Shown in pieces: positions 11,506-23,131 of a stretch of DNA of 64,000 nucleotides. The stretch comes from Ailanthus altissimus. Taxonomy: Eukaryota > Streptophyta > Magnoliopsida > Sapindales > Simaroubaceae. The stretch is taken from assembly GCA_946807835.1 (NCBI GenBank), contig OX327706.1:26277001-26341000 (forward strand). Reading direction: 5' to 3'. The notes below the pieces were generated by a model, which was not told the origin of the DNA, did not search any database, and was given only the letters and a program-made list of their open reading frames with translations. The position numbers and the translations under genes were made by a program. Within the stretch, counting starts at the first letter, position 1; every line of letters begins with the position of its first letter.

Positions 11506-14500
11506 TACATAATGTAAAACACGAAAAAAATAAAAAGGCAAAATTGGAGTAAAATGGCACAAAACGACAGCACGATGATGCAGCAACGTGTTTCTTCGGG
11601 ATTTAGTAAATATCATCTTTCGCATTCGCTGCAGTCTTCACTTCTTCGTGCACAACTAATTTTACGAATATTTCTTCGTAGCATTTTTTTTAATTAAATA
11701 TAATATTGTTGTACTATTATATTAGGCTGCTGCCAGCCCTTAGTTAGCCGTGTCTCGTCGGCGGCGGCTCGAATATAGCTCGCGCTGCACTGGCTCACTC
11801 TTTTGACTCTTTGCTACTACTGCCTTCGTTGCCACGAACACCTTTTGCCTTTTTCTAGTGCGTCCAATTCCATTTTTCCAATATTTTGGAATAATTTTTA
11901 CGTTACAAAGACATTATTGTTGATGAGTAATGTTAAATTTAGTGTTGGTAATTTTTTGATAACTATTATTTTGTTAATTTTTATTAATACGATAATTATA
12001 TAATATTTATTATTAATAAATACATCAAATCTTATATCAATCGAGATATTAGAATTGTTATTCTAATTATATACTCATAATATTACTTTATAATAATAGA
12101 GAGGATGATGTCACAAAACTTTCATGTATTGAAGGAGGATTCAAACTCTACTTAAAAGTAAACAAAAAATTATTTAAATGTATTAATATAATTCACTAAA
12201 GCCTTTAAATTTACTCAAGCTTAAATTTATACTTTCATTTCACTAAAAATATCATTTGAATCTTTTTTTTATTTTTTTTGGCCTATATCCATGCATTGAA
12301 GATGTATTGGTTGATTGATAACAATCTATTGAGACAATGGACGAAATTAAAAAAAAATCTTGAAAGAAGTTAGGGGAGTTATTTAAATTAAGTAAAAATT
12401 GCTTTCAAAACACTTTTTTTATCATCAAATACTACGAATTTGCACTTAGTAGTGAAATAGTGCAAATTATTATCTTATTTATTTATTCGAGTTGAGAATG
12501 AAAATAAAAATAGATTGATGGACCACAATAATCTGAAATGAATAATGTTATACTTCTAAAATATTATTTAAAATTTTTTATTTTGAATGATTTGTATAAT
12601 AATTATTAAGTAGTGAAATAGTATAACAGTAATTTGTACTATTACTTAATAATTATTTGATATATTAATTTATAATAAAAATTATAAATAATTTTTAAAA
12701 AATATAACATTATTCATTTGAGATTGAGTCGGTAGAATGAGAATGGAGGAAAAATTGATTTATTTACTCTAAGTTTATTTTTATATATATTTTTTTTGAT
12801 TAATTATATTTTAAATATTTAATTAATATAGTTTTAATGGTAAATATTATATTATATATTGTATATGTAAGTATTTTATTAAATATTTATTTATTTTATT
12901 AAAATTTATTATACAATTTTTTCATAAAACGACATATTTAAATTTTTTGCTAAAAAGACAGATTTAAAAATTTGTAAGAATTTATTAATTCTAAATATAA
13001 GTAATTATATTAATAACATTAATAATAATTCTGAAAATATAAATAAACTCTGATTCTTCAATTGAATTCTTATATTTTTATCGATTCTTACTCAATCCGA
13101 TTAAAAAATAAAAATAAAAAAGTAAACACACCCTTAAGCTGGTGCTTATAGGAAAGAGGTGAGGTAGCGCCAAGGTGGGGCCGGTGGCTAAAAGGGCATT
13201 TTGGCGCATCGGTAAAACGTGAAAGAACAGCTTCCATAATACTCCTATTTAGCCTTTGCTTTTCCTTCAATCCACCGCTCACCTGCCTCGTGAATATTTC
13301 AAAGAAGCCAGCGATATCACATATTCTGTAATTGTTTTTATGCACTTTCGCGCATCCAAGCAAACGGCGAGCGCCACGTGCAATAAGCAATGTTTGCCCG
13401 GTTTGGCTTGCTTTAATTTGCCGAAAACTCGAGGTTTTGTTTTGTATATGCCGCCTGAGGCCCATTTTTGGAATCCATAAGGCATTTCCTCTTTTTTATA
13501 TTTTAAGAAAAAACTTTTCCGATTAGATATGTTTGATTTGTTTGAATGTGATGCTATTTTATCCTACACGAAGAACCGTTAGGCCAATTTTCTTCTACCT
13601 TATCCAATTAGATTACTTCGCACGTAAACTTTTTTACTTTGATTGGAATTTGGAAATGATTAGGGATAAGTAAACCATTGTTTATTTATTTTCTCTTTAG
13701 CTTTATATGTAATGTGTGGAAGAGTAGGATTTTTTCAATAAATTATATTTTATCCTAGGCAGTGATTTTGGTTATATGGTTATGGGGATGATTCCTAATA
13801 TTAGGTTAATTTGTATCTCTTTTTTGTAAGAGATTATTTAAGTTCAGATATATATCAGAAGGTGATATATTATGTTATCATAATAATTTTTTAATTGTAT
13901 ATCAATAGATCTTAAGATGTAATATTTTAATTTTTTTAATTAATGGTATAATATCTATTTAAAAAAAATTCAAAATCTATTTCAGTTCTACCATAAAAAA
14001 TAGATTTTGAATAGTATTAGAGAGGCTTTTGAATAAAAAAAAGTTGGTAAGCAAGCAAAAAGAACATGTAGCCATAAAGTACTTTTTTTTTTGGGTATAA
14101 TTATTGGTATTGGTTTCAAATTCACAATATTTATCAAATTACCAAATTCATATTTATAATATTCATACCGACAATACTTGAATTTATTACAAATCAGTCC
14201 TCCTGATAGAGTGAGAAAAATTCGACTCAAATTCAATACTTTGACCTTAATTCAAAATTACTTTTTTTATCATCAATTATTTTTTTAAATGTCAAATAAT
14301 TTAATTGACAAAGTCTATTGACTAAAATTAAAAAATTCAAAGTTTGAACCCTACTTATAACATAGTGGGAAGGAATATGTTCATATAACAAAAGAAAAAG
14401 TTGAAAAATTACTATTTAACTATAAACAATAACAATTTTATTTTCACTATTTTCTGCTGAAAATTCATTTCAACGAACATATATACCTCCATCATCAAAA

Positions 14501-16430
14501 CATCATTTAAAATATATTACTTTTATTTCGAGGGATTGTCAATCGCCCTTCTGTAAATTTTTACAGTAGACATTTATCTTTCTACTCTTTTTTTTCAACC
14601 CTTGTAAATTCCTTATAGGGGTAATCGAGCTAATAAAAAATTAACAGGGTATTATGAAAAAAAAGGGGGATATGTGGCTATTACGAAATTTATTGGGAGA
14701 TAATTAATAAATTTTCTTTTTCTTTTTAATGATAATTTTCAAAATATTACAAAGAACATTATTTGTTCTTCTCCTTTTGAAAGCATTGGAGTTATAAAAT
14801 ATCTTCACATTTGTCTAAAATAGAGCTTAGCATAATTATCATTATCATTATTATTGTTGTATTATTATTATTTTGATAGGCTAAAGTAAAGTTTATTGGT
14901 TGGTATGTTTGTTGTTTATCAAAAGTAATAAAGAAAAATAGAAGTAAAATTTTTTTAATTTAGATTGAAAATTAGGTTTGTTAGAAATTAAAGGGTATTT
15001 TAAAAATACAAATCAGAGATAACAACAAAAGACATAACAAAAAGTTAAAAAAAAGAGCATGTACCAAGAATCAACACTACAGTCTTAAATCATGCCCTAG
15101 CGCCACAAGCACCACATTTAATAGTGGTTAAATGCCGTGGCGCCATAACATCCATCTTAGGCTAAGATGCCAACTCATGATAGATTATGGGTGCCTTGAT
15201 TTGAGCATTTTAGATCATGGCGCCAATGGTTGGACATGACCCTTTAGAAAGTTACATTGAGTAATTAATTTTGTGACTTTTTGACAAAAAGATTGAAGGC
15301 TATACAAATAATAATATTTTTATTATAAATTGTTGGCCTTTCTTAAATGATAAAGATATATTGTTTCTTAATCTTGAATTACTCATTACAATCTTATCTT
15401 AACCAATACTCTAAAACAAAAGTACTTGTTATGTAAGAAAGTTATATTTAAGTATACATTCTTATAAATTTCAATATTGTCATTAAATTCTAAATGCTAT
15501 ATTATTATTCAATCCATTTGCATTGAGATTGCAATTTTATAGGGGTAGAAATAATCTTAAAGATAGTACTTAACTCGCATTGACAAATATAAAATGCTGC
15601 ATCTAGATTTCAATTAACCAACAAGGCTAAACTTAAACTATATTGTATATTAATTGAGATAGTATTATTATATTATATTTTATAGTGAATTAAACTTAAA
15701 TTTATGATATAATGTTATTTGAGATATTTTATTTAAAATTGATGTTATAATTATATATTATGTAATTTTTTATTATATTAATTTAAAAAGCAACTTAAAC
15801 TTGCAAATATTCATTATAGATCTAGAAAATATTAGATATAAAATTTGATATTGTATTTTTAAATTAAATATACAAACATAAAATTAAGAATATCGATCTC
15901 AAACTCACTCTTATCATCTTAGGTAAAATTTTATTTCCTAATCATCTTCAAGGTTGGAGTATGGATGAGATAACAATAAATTCATCAACATCAAATCTCA
16001 TCCCAAAATTATTTGTATTGCTCTCTTTATAACTCGAGAAAGTATGTATGTTTTAAAGTGGATTAGTTTCTATTATTTTTAAAGTTAACAAGTATTTTTC
16101 ATGTTTATTCTTTTACTAGTAAGTCTTAGTTCAGTTATTATCAAAGTTTATATTATTAGAATTATATTTAGTTCAAAATAATTAGAAATGAGATATTTTT
16201 GTTCTTTTTCCTAGTTATTTTAAAAATTTTGGATCCCTTCCTTTAATTTAAAAACCGAAGAGCACTATATTCTACTGCAACACTTTTTTTACATATTTAC
16301 CCTCGTTTAAAAAGGCGAGAGATGATGAAAGGACTGGCTACCGTAGTTTGGGCCAGGTCTCCACATAGCGTATAGAATGGTGAGGAGATTGGGCCAAGTC
16401 TCAGCCCATTCCAAACAACTTGCTTTTCAC
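11506..16430. other. Long AT-rich intergenic region
   Basis: I find no protein gene that can be supported in these 4.9 kb. Items seen are a foldback MITE (12536-12720), a GC-richer island at 13140-13490 with a CACGTG G-box (13375-13380) and no recognised coding content, and a patch at 15080-15240 with repeated GCGCCA/GGCGCC words. The rest is simple AT-rich sequence. The 125-codon minus-strand frame at 13088-13465 follows base composition and has no family signature. Confidence 0.5.
12536..12720. mobile_element. Foldback MITE (about 185 bp)
   Basis: The two ends are inverted repeats. The left end begins AATGAATAATGTTATACTTCT and the reverse complement of the right end begins AATGAATAATGTTATATTTTT. 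Similarity continues inward for roughly 80 bases to ATAATTATTAAGTA on each arm. It contains no coding sequence. Superfamily is uncertain because the flanking duplication is not clear. Confidence 0.6.
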
Positions 16431-16435
16431 AAAAA
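16431..16435 (-). terminator. RNA polymerase III terminator of tRNA-His
   Basis: A run of five T on the minus strand (AAAAA on the plus strand) lies 14 bases after the 3' end of the tRNA gene. This is the usual position and form of a Pol III stop. Confidence 0.7.
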
Positions 16436-16448
16436 CTCAACGTAGAAT

Positions 16449-16519
16449 GTGGCTGCTGGGATTCGAGCCCAGGTCTCCACGGCCACAACGTGGAATTCTT
16501 ACCACTAAACTACAGCCAC
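16449..16519 (-). tRNA. tRNA-His (anticodon GUG)
   Basis: On the minus strand the sequence folds as a standard cloverleaf. The acceptor arm GTGGCTG pairs with CAGCCAC at the end. The D-arm box A reads TAGTTTAGTGG. The anticodon loop holds GTG (plus-strand 16484-16486), and the T-arm box B is GGCTCGAATCC. Length is 71 nt with no intron and no encoded CCA, as expected for a nuclear plant tRNA gene. It matches the plant cytosolic tRNA-His pattern as I know it. Both internal promoter boxes and a Pol III terminator are present, so it is probably functional. Confidence 0.93.
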
Positions 16520-17171
16520 TTTATTGTAACCGCATTTTAAATAGTTATTATTTGTCTGTTGCAATGTATTTTTTTTTGGAAAGATTCGCGGTAATTTTTT
16601 TAACTAAATATCAACTCTTACCTTTAATTTTTAACTCAAAAATTAATTGATTTTAACCGCAAAAAACATTTACTACCATCTGAGCTACATTCAGAAGGCT
16701 ACCACATTATTCATGATAGCTCCTTACCGATCAAGTGGTGCACATAATGACGGGAATTGGGATCAAGAGAGATTCTCTCAATGGTAAATGTAAATGTAAA
16801 AAAAATTGCTTTACTATTTAGCCTTGATTCCGTATTTATCACAAGGGTGAAAAATTAATACTTGTATATCCAATTGATTAGAAAAGATACGAAGCGAAGA
16901 GCTGAATATCGGCCAATTTTATTTGGCAATCTACGTGTGTGGCGATAAGATTTCCATGTAGAACAGCCACCATGTGAGCTTCTATCACAATGTGCCCATT
17001 AACTCAATATCCATATTAATTGCCAGGAGTCAGCTTTACTAATTACTAATGTGAACAAAAGACTTAATAAGTTTTCCATCTTATTATGTCTCACTATATA
17101 TGGTTTGATAAAATGGCATCTCCATTCATGTTTCAGGAATTTTCAAGATTAAATTTAACCCATTCATCATT

Positions 17172-18116
17172 ATGGATGATGTCCGAGCAATACTTCTTGA
17201 ATCAGATAGCCATTTTTGCCATCAAGTTCGAGAAACCCAGGACAGGAACTCAATTTTTGTTCAGTAAATCGGTCTTGTTTCATTCTTTATTTATTAATTA
17301 TTGTTTTTTATAACGATTTAGATGGATAAAAAAAATACAAATTTTTATTTCTTAATTTTGTTCAAATTTAGGTGATTGCGAACGTCAAGAGTATTTATAA
17401 CCAACCGAGCTACGGATAGAAAATTTCTTTTTAAAATAATTTGAATGAGATGAAAAATCTCACCCAACAAATATCAATCTTTACTCTTTATTTTTACTTT
17501 AAAGTCATAAGAGCAAAACACATTCAAAATTATATGAGTTACACGTAAAGGCCAATGGGCATTCTATATCACTTGACTATATCGTGGTTAATTTTTTTCC
17601 AACGGGCCTTTGAGTGTTATTTATTATTATTCTTTGTCCCAAATTATGTGATCTCATCAATATGGTTTGTTTGCAGTGGTGATGAATAACATATGAGGTG
17701 CGCATTTTAAGGGTAATAAGGTAAATTGATATGTTTAATAATAATAAATAATTTCATATTTAATTGAATTTATCTTATTTTTTTTAAGTTACTTAGATAT
17801 TATTTTTTCAACAACAAGGACTAAATTAAATATTTTAAATTTTTAAAAACCTAATGTGTTAAGAGTAAATTGGCAATTTTCCTTAAATTCTCATCTTTGT
17901 ATATCCTCCCTGAACATAGATGATAGATCTTCACGTTTGTTATTTCTTTGCTAATGTCATTTTGTGTATTTTAGTTTTATTGCATTTGAGATTGGTATCA
18001 GTTCCTTTCAAAGTGGATTGAAAGTACCACTATCCATCTTACTGAATTAAAATACTTAATATAGAGAGAATTTAGATTAAGTATCACCATTAATTGTTAG
18101 CAAGGTAAGATCTTTC

Positions 18117-18153
<37 letters not shown>

Positions 18154-18716
18154 TTTATTGTCCTAACGTTGCTGTAATGATGGAAACTGTTGAGCAAATT
18201 GAATTTTCTTCCTGACCATTTGAGGCTGCTGATCGCCCCTCATATGGTTTCGTCTGATGTTGTAAAACTTGCGAAATCAATGCATGGATTAAGGAAATTC
18301 TTAATTCTGACAATAACTAGATCCATATTGCTACTAACAGCCACACCACCTTCTCTCATCAAGCCACACTACTGCCATGCATTGATATTTATGCGTCACA
18401 TTTTATTAGTTACGTTTTTAGTACCGATAGAACCTTAGAAACAAACTATTAGAGCACTTGTCATCAACCAACTAAGAGAATGCTTAAAATTCTATAATGA
18501 AATTACTTAAATCAAAGAAAATTTTAAAACACAGATAGCAAATTGCCTCAAAAGAGAGCTGTGGAAGGTTGCGGCGGCTAAAAACCAGATAAAAGAAATG
18601 GAGCAGAATGGGCAGGAGCAGCTCGATATGGTCATGGAGCCGGACCCTAATGTGCCGCCAAAGTGGGTACGCGGCCGGCCACCGAAGGACTGCATTCGCG
18701 CCTTCGGCTTTGTCTA
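17172..18716 (+). CDS. Unrecognised small multi-exon gene (candidate), partial structure
   Basis: I do not recognise the family. A first exon candidate at 17172 encodes about 31 residues beginning MDDVRAILLESDSHFCHQ and reaches a possible donor (CA|GTAAAT) at about 17264. A last exon candidate starts after ACACAG at about 18532 and runs to the stop at 18714-18716. It encodes about 61 residues containing KRELWKVAAAKNQIKEMEQN, then PDPNVPPKWVRGRPPKDC and a C-terminal AFGFV. That exon is GC-richer than its surroundings and charged, with a likely helical stretch, and looks like real coding sequence. The middle exon or exons (17.3-18.5 kb) are not resolved. A diverged copy of the first exon lies at 24418-24519. 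The joining of these two exons into one gene is an inference. Confidence 0.35.
18120..18153. repeat. TA/CA compound microsatellite
   Basis: A run of TA dinucleotides passes directly into a run of CA dinucleotides at about 18120-18153, within the candidate gene region and presumably in an intron. Confidence 0.9.
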
Positions 18717-18719
18717 GTG

Positions 18720-19380
18720 AAGAAGAAGAGCTCGAGTGAATTAAGCACTTGTTTTGAAGAATGCTAAGACAGCTTCAGGCTTCAGCTAGTTCATATCAAG
18801 ATTTTGTCAAAATATTTTAATTTGGTTTCTCTTATTTGAAGGGATGGCTTTTATGGGCTTGTTGACTTGAGTGAGTGTATATATATAGCACTGATTATGT
18901 AGGTAAAGTTGCTCATATTTAGTGTACAATTTAATGAAAAGTTAGCGCTTAATTTGTTACATTTTTTAATTAAAATTAAGTGTTAACTTTTTATAAAATC
19001 GTGCATTAAATGATGAGCGATTTTACCTACCTAATAAAAAATTATGTGTATATATATAATGGGTTCTTTTAGTTGTGTACTTCTTGATTTGGCAAACCCA
19101 CATGGATTGCATGCGCTTGTGTTGAGAACTCGAAGTCTATGAATTTTAAACTTGCTCAAAAACTCCATAAAGGCAAGAAATTGTGACTCCTTATGAAGTT
19201 ATTTATTTTGTTTCTTCATTTGTGTTTCGTTTCTATTGGCGCAAGGGAAAGTAATGGACCAAATTGCCAAAAACTTTTTATGGACTAATTTGTTAAAAAT
19301 GGAAAGTATTTTAATAGTTATGGAAATTGTGTGGAAGAAGAAAAGGAAGTTGAAAGGTATTTTACAAAAAGAAGGTATTT
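18720..19380. other. Intergenic stretch upstream of the LINE insertion
   Basis: No gene is visible. A short inverted repeat is present: text around 18900-18975 (TAGGTAAAGTTGCTCAT...) recurs in reverse complement at about 18975-19035 (ATGAGCGATTTTACCTACC), so a small foldback element of roughly 135 bases may lie at 18898-19034. Confidence 0.4.
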
Positions 19381-22300
19381 GAAAGACTCGAACTTACCTA
19401 AAACTAGGCGGCTTACCCCGCCCCACCTACCTTATGCAGAACTTCAGGAATGCGATTGATGACTGTGGCCTCTCGGGGATCCAATTCAGGGGGCCTCCTT
19501 TTACTTGGTGCAATGGACGGGACCATAGTCTGTTTATTCAGGAAAGACTTGACCGAATGCTCTGCTCCTTCCCCTGGCACTGCCTCTTCCCTAATGCCTT
19601 GGTGCAGCATCTAGACTTTTGGGGCTCCGACCACAGACCGCTCCTATTATCATTTGATGAAGCTGGCAGACCAACTAGAAGACAACCTTCTTATCGCCCC
19701 ATCTCCAGATTCCACTTTGAGGAAGCTTGGGCCAACGAACCGGACTGCAGGGAAATCATCTCAGAAAGATGGCCCCGAAACCTAAGCTCCCTCGACTCAA
19801 TTCACAGGAACCTCCTACACATTGGGTCTCATCTAAAAAAGTGGAATCTAGCACACTTCCGCAGACTCAAGACTGAGATAAAAAATAAAAAGCAACTGTT
19901 AGGGGCTTTGAACCAGCAGGTAAATGCTCAGACATGGCCTGGGATAACGAAGATTCAGAAATCCCTGGATGCACTAATGTACAAAGAAGAGACATATTGG
20001 AAGCAACGTTCGAGGGTTCAATGGCTACAAGCAGGGGATAAAAATTCACGCTTCTTTCATTTTAAAGCATCAGGGAGGAGAAAGAGGAACTCTATCTCGG
20101 GGATCACAAACAGAGATGGAATCTGGTGCGCAGACCTGGAACAGACTGCGAAGGTTTTTCTGGAGTACTTTTCTGATATTTTCTCTTCTTCTAATCCTTC
20201 TGGGACTGTGATTGACTCGGTAGTCTCTTGTGTGGAGCCGAGATTATCTGTGCAGCAACTCCAATGTTTAGACTCCCCATTCCGGGAGGAAGAAGTCCAC
20301 AAGGCAGTGTTTCAGATGCATCCTACTAAAGCCCCTGGTATTGATGGTATGCCAGCCTTATTCTTCCAAAAATTCTGGGACATTGTTGGAGCTGACATTT
20401 GTCGTGTGTGCCTGGGTTTTCTTAACAATGGGGACGACCTCAGAACGGTAAATGACACCCTCATTACCCTTATCCCGAAAGTTGGTGATCCCAAAGTTTG
20501 CTCGGATTTTCGCCCGATAAGCCTGTGTAATGTCCTATACAAAATTGTTGCTAAGATTTTAGCCAATAGACTACGAGGAGTCATGGAGAGTTTGATTTCC
20601 GAGTCCCAAAGTGCTTTCATACCAGGGCGTCTAATCACCGACAATGCTATAATCGGATTTGAGTGCCTCCACGCCCTCAAACGTAATAAATTTTCAGCGG
20701 GGAATTTTTTGGCCTTGAAACTAGACATGTCAAAGGCTTATGATCGGGTAGAATGGGATTTCTTGCTTGCAATGATGGGGAGATTGGGTTTCTCTGACAA
20801 TTGGTGTCGGATGATTTATCAGTGTATCTCATCAGTATCATACTCTATCATTATTAATGGCACTACTCATGGCTCTATATACCCCTCAAGAGGCCTTCGC
20901 CAAGGTGATCCTCTATCTCCATTCCTGTTCCTTATTTGTGCTGAAGGTCTTTCCTCCCGCCTAAAGTTCGCAGAACAACGAGGTGATATACAGGGGCTGA
21001 AATTGGGGAATCAAGGGCCCACAATCTCCCACCTACTTTTTGCTGACGATAGCCTCTTATTTACTAGGGCCTCCTTGGACAATTGCATCTCGATAAAAGC
21101 CATTTTGAGTTCTTATGAGCATGCTTCTGGACAACTGATCAATAACCAGAAGTCTGCAGTTTGCTTTGGTAAGTCTATATCAGGGGCGGTTGCTGCCCAG
21201 CTCACCCTTTGCTTGGGGGTGACCCAAGTCCCCCACCACAGTAAATACCTGGGGCTCCCTTGCATTACTAGCAAAAATAAACAGAACCTATTTGCTGCTA
21301 TTAAAGACAAAGTGTGGAGTAAACTGAAAGGTTGGAAGAGACATCTTTTTTCAGCTGGGGGTCGGGAGATCCTTATCAAAGCAGTTATCCAAGCCATCCC
21401 GACCTATATCATGAACTTGTTTAGACTTCCAAAAAGCCTAGTTAATGAGATTCGTAGGCTCTGTGCAAGGTTTTTTTGGGGCGGTGATGCGTGCTCAAAG
21501 AAAATTCATTGGTGTTCGTGGGATGTGTTGTGCCACCACAAGAGGGATGGAGGCATGGGTTTTAGAGACCTAGCTTCCTTTAACCAAGCAATCCTCGCTA
21601 AGCAAGGATGGAGAGTGATCGCCTTCCCAAACTCTTTAGTGGCCAAAACTCTTCGAAGCCTTTATTTTCCTAACTCTACGCTCTTGCAGGCACAATCTAG
21701 ACAATCTGATTCACAGGTCTGGAAAAGTATTCTTTGGGGTAGAGACTTGCTAAAGAAGGGACTACGCTGGCGTATTGGTGTTGGAACAGCTGTATCAATC
21801 TATTATGACCAATGGCTCCCTCGACCATTATCCTTTAAACCCTCTTTCCCCCACAAACTGCCAGAGCATTCACTAGTTGCTGAGTTACTTACACCTGCTG
21901 GGGCATGGAACTCTAAACTGGTCCGGGATAACTTTCCTCCTGAAGAAAGTGACTTAATCCTCAGTATCCCCCGCTCTCGATGTTGGGAACAACCAGACTC
22001 ATTTACGTGGCATTTTGACAGGCTAGGGCAGTATACTATTAAAAGTGGGTACCATCTATCTCATACTGTTGACCAAGCTTCGTCCAGCAACAATAATGTT
22101 GACTCTAGAACCTGGTGGCAATACATGTGGAGGTTGAAGATTCCAACCAAAATAAAGCATTTTGTTTGGAGAATTACCCATGGTTGGATCCCTACCTTTG
22201 CAAATCTTAAGAGGCACCATGTGCCGATTGATGAGTCTTGTAACCGCTGTGCTAAAGGTGCTGAAAACTCTATTCATGCAGTATGGTTATGTGATGCACT

Positions 22301-23131
22301 AAGAAAGGTACGCCAAGCTTGTCCATTTTTGCATGGTATAAATATTTACCATAATACTACTTTTTTGGATCTCCTAATGAAATGCAAAATGAGCTTAGCG
22401 GTTATGGATCTTGAGATACTATTAATTATGTTTTGGAGATTATGGTATATCAGAAACAAATTAGTCACAGAGAAGAAAGTGATATTGGTGGATGATGTTC
22501 TTAATTGGGCTAAATGCTATTGGTACGAGTTCGTATCTTGTTGCACAGACAAAGTTGACACCACTAGTAATTCGAGTTGTAGTTGGCTAGCCCCAAGACT
22601 GGGTTTTATAAAACTCAACACTGATGCCAGTCTATCTCCTAAACACCTCAAGGCTGGGTTAGGAGCGGTCTTGCGTGATAGCTATGGAGCGGTACTTGCC
22701 TCTTCATCCTCTCCACTTAAGGCAAAGCCCTCAGTGGACATTTTAGAAGCATTGGCAATTCTTCGAGGTCTTAACCTAGCTAGATCACTGGGCTTATCAG
22801 CTATTGAGGTTGAATCTGATGCAGCATGCATTATTTCTGACATCAACAACCACACTCACTCTTTCTCAGAACTTGGTTTGGTTCTTCATGACATCAGAAC
22901 GATCTCGTCATGCTTTAACTTCTGCTCTTTCAGGTATTCACATCGGTCCACTAATAAAGTGGCGCATGAACTAGCACACCTTGCTCTAAACATAGTTTCT
23001 GATACTATTTGGTTGGGTAAAGTCCCAACACAATGTAATCGTTTTGTATTTGAGGATTTTTCCTCCACTTGAGTTAAATTTCACAACCTTATTATTATCA
23101 AAAAAAAAAAAAAAGAAAGACTCGAACTTAC
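19381..23131 (+). mobile_element. 5'-truncated L1-type LINE with perfect 17 bp target-site duplication
   Basis: The element body runs from 19398 to 23114. It starts inside the endonuclease domain and ends in a 15-base A tail (23100-23114) just after TTATTATTATC. The identical 17-mer GAAAGACTCGAACTTAC flanks it at 19381-19397 and 23115-23131. A poly(A) tail, a long target duplication and 5' truncation are the signature of target-primed reverse transcription. The single large frame is uninterrupted and the duplication is perfect, so the insertion is probably recent. It lacks ORF1 and most of the endonuclease, so it cannot move on its own. Confidence 0.95.
19398..23072 (+). CDS. LINE ORF2 protein: endonuclease end, reverse transcriptase, zf-RVT and RNase H (5'-truncated)
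   Basis: The frame is open from the truncation point at 19398, and the first Met is at 19434, giving 1212 codons. In residues from that Met: the end of the APE-type endonuclease with SDH at 65-67; RT with LDMSKAYDRVEWDFL, GLRQGDPLSPFLF and the catalytic FADD (about 536-539); a zf-RVT zinc-knuckle region with WRLKIPTKIKHFVWR and CNRCAKG; and a C-terminal RNase H with NTDAS (about 1063), ESDAA and TNKVAHELAH. In plant L1 elements this protein nicks target DNA and copies its RNA into the nick. The RT and RNase H catalytic motifs are all present, but about the first two thirds of the endonuclease is missing. The Met at 19434 is an internal residue of the original protein, not a natural start. Any translation would be incidental. 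Confidence 0.9.
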   Translation, partial: LKLGGLPRPTYLMQNFRNAIDDCGLSGIQFRGPPFTWCNGRDHSLFIQERLDRMLCSFPWHCLFPNALVQHLDFWGSDHRPLLLSFDEAGRPTRRQPSYRPISRFHFEEAWANEPDCREIISERWPRNLSSLDSIHRNLLHIGSHLKKWNLAHFRRLKTEIKNKKQLLGALNQQVNAQTWPGITKIQKSLDALMYKEETYWKQRSRVQWLQAGDKNSRFFHFKASGRRKRNSISGITNRDGIWCADLEQTAKVFLEYFSDIFSSSNPSGTVIDSVVSCVEPRLSVQQLQCLDSPFREEEVHKAVFQMHPTKAPGIDGMPALFFQKFWDIVGADICRVCLGFLNNGDDLRTVNDTLITLIPKVGDPKVCSDFRPISLCNVLYKIVAKILANRLRGVMESLISESQSAFIPGRLITDNAIIGFECLHALKRNKFSAGNFLALKLDMSKAYDRVEWDFLLAMMGRLGFSDNWCRMIYQCISSVSYSIIINGTTHGSIYPSRGLRQGDPLSPFLFLICAEGLSSRLKFAEQRGDIQGLKLGNQGPTISHLLFADDSLLFTRASLDNCISIKAILSSYEHASGQLINNQKSAVCFGKSISGAVAAQLTLCLGVTQVPHHSKYLGLPCITSKNKQNLFAAIKDKVWSKLKGWKRHLFSAGGREILIKAVIQAIPTYIMNLFRLPKSLVNEIRRLCARFFWGGDACSKKIHWCSWDVLCHHKRDGGMGFRDLASFNQAILAKQGWRVIAFPNSLVAKTLRSLYFPNSTLLQAQSRQSDSQVWKSILWGRDLLKKGLRWRIGVGTAVSIYYDQWLPRPLSFKPSFPHKLPEHSLVAELLTPAGAWNSKLVRDNFPPEESDLILSIPRSRCWEQPDSFTWHFDRLGQYTIKSGYHLSHTVDQASSSNNNVDSRTWWQYMWRLKIPTKIKHFVWRITHGWIPTFANLKRHHVPIDESCNRCAKGAENSIHAVWLCDALRKVRQACPFLHGINIYHNTTFLDLLMKCKMSLAVMDLEILLIMFWRLWYIRNKLVTEKKVILVDDVLNWAKCYWYEFVSCCTDKVDTTSNSSCSWLAPRLGFIKLNTDASLSPKHLKAGLGAVLRDSYGAVLASSSSPLKAKPSVDILEALAILRGLNLARSLGLSAIEVESDAACIISDINNHTHSFSELGLVLHDIRTISSCFNFCSFRYSHRSTNKVAHELAHLALNIVSDTIWLGKVPTQCNRFVFEDFSST

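Noticed and set aside
13088..13465. 125-codon minus-strand frame
   Set aside because: No domain or family feature; open frames occur on both strands here because of the higher GC.
18190..18438. 82-codon frame in the candidate 17-18.7 kb gene
   Set aside because: Could contain a middle exon, but no acceptor/donor pair gave a frame joining both proposed exons convincingly.
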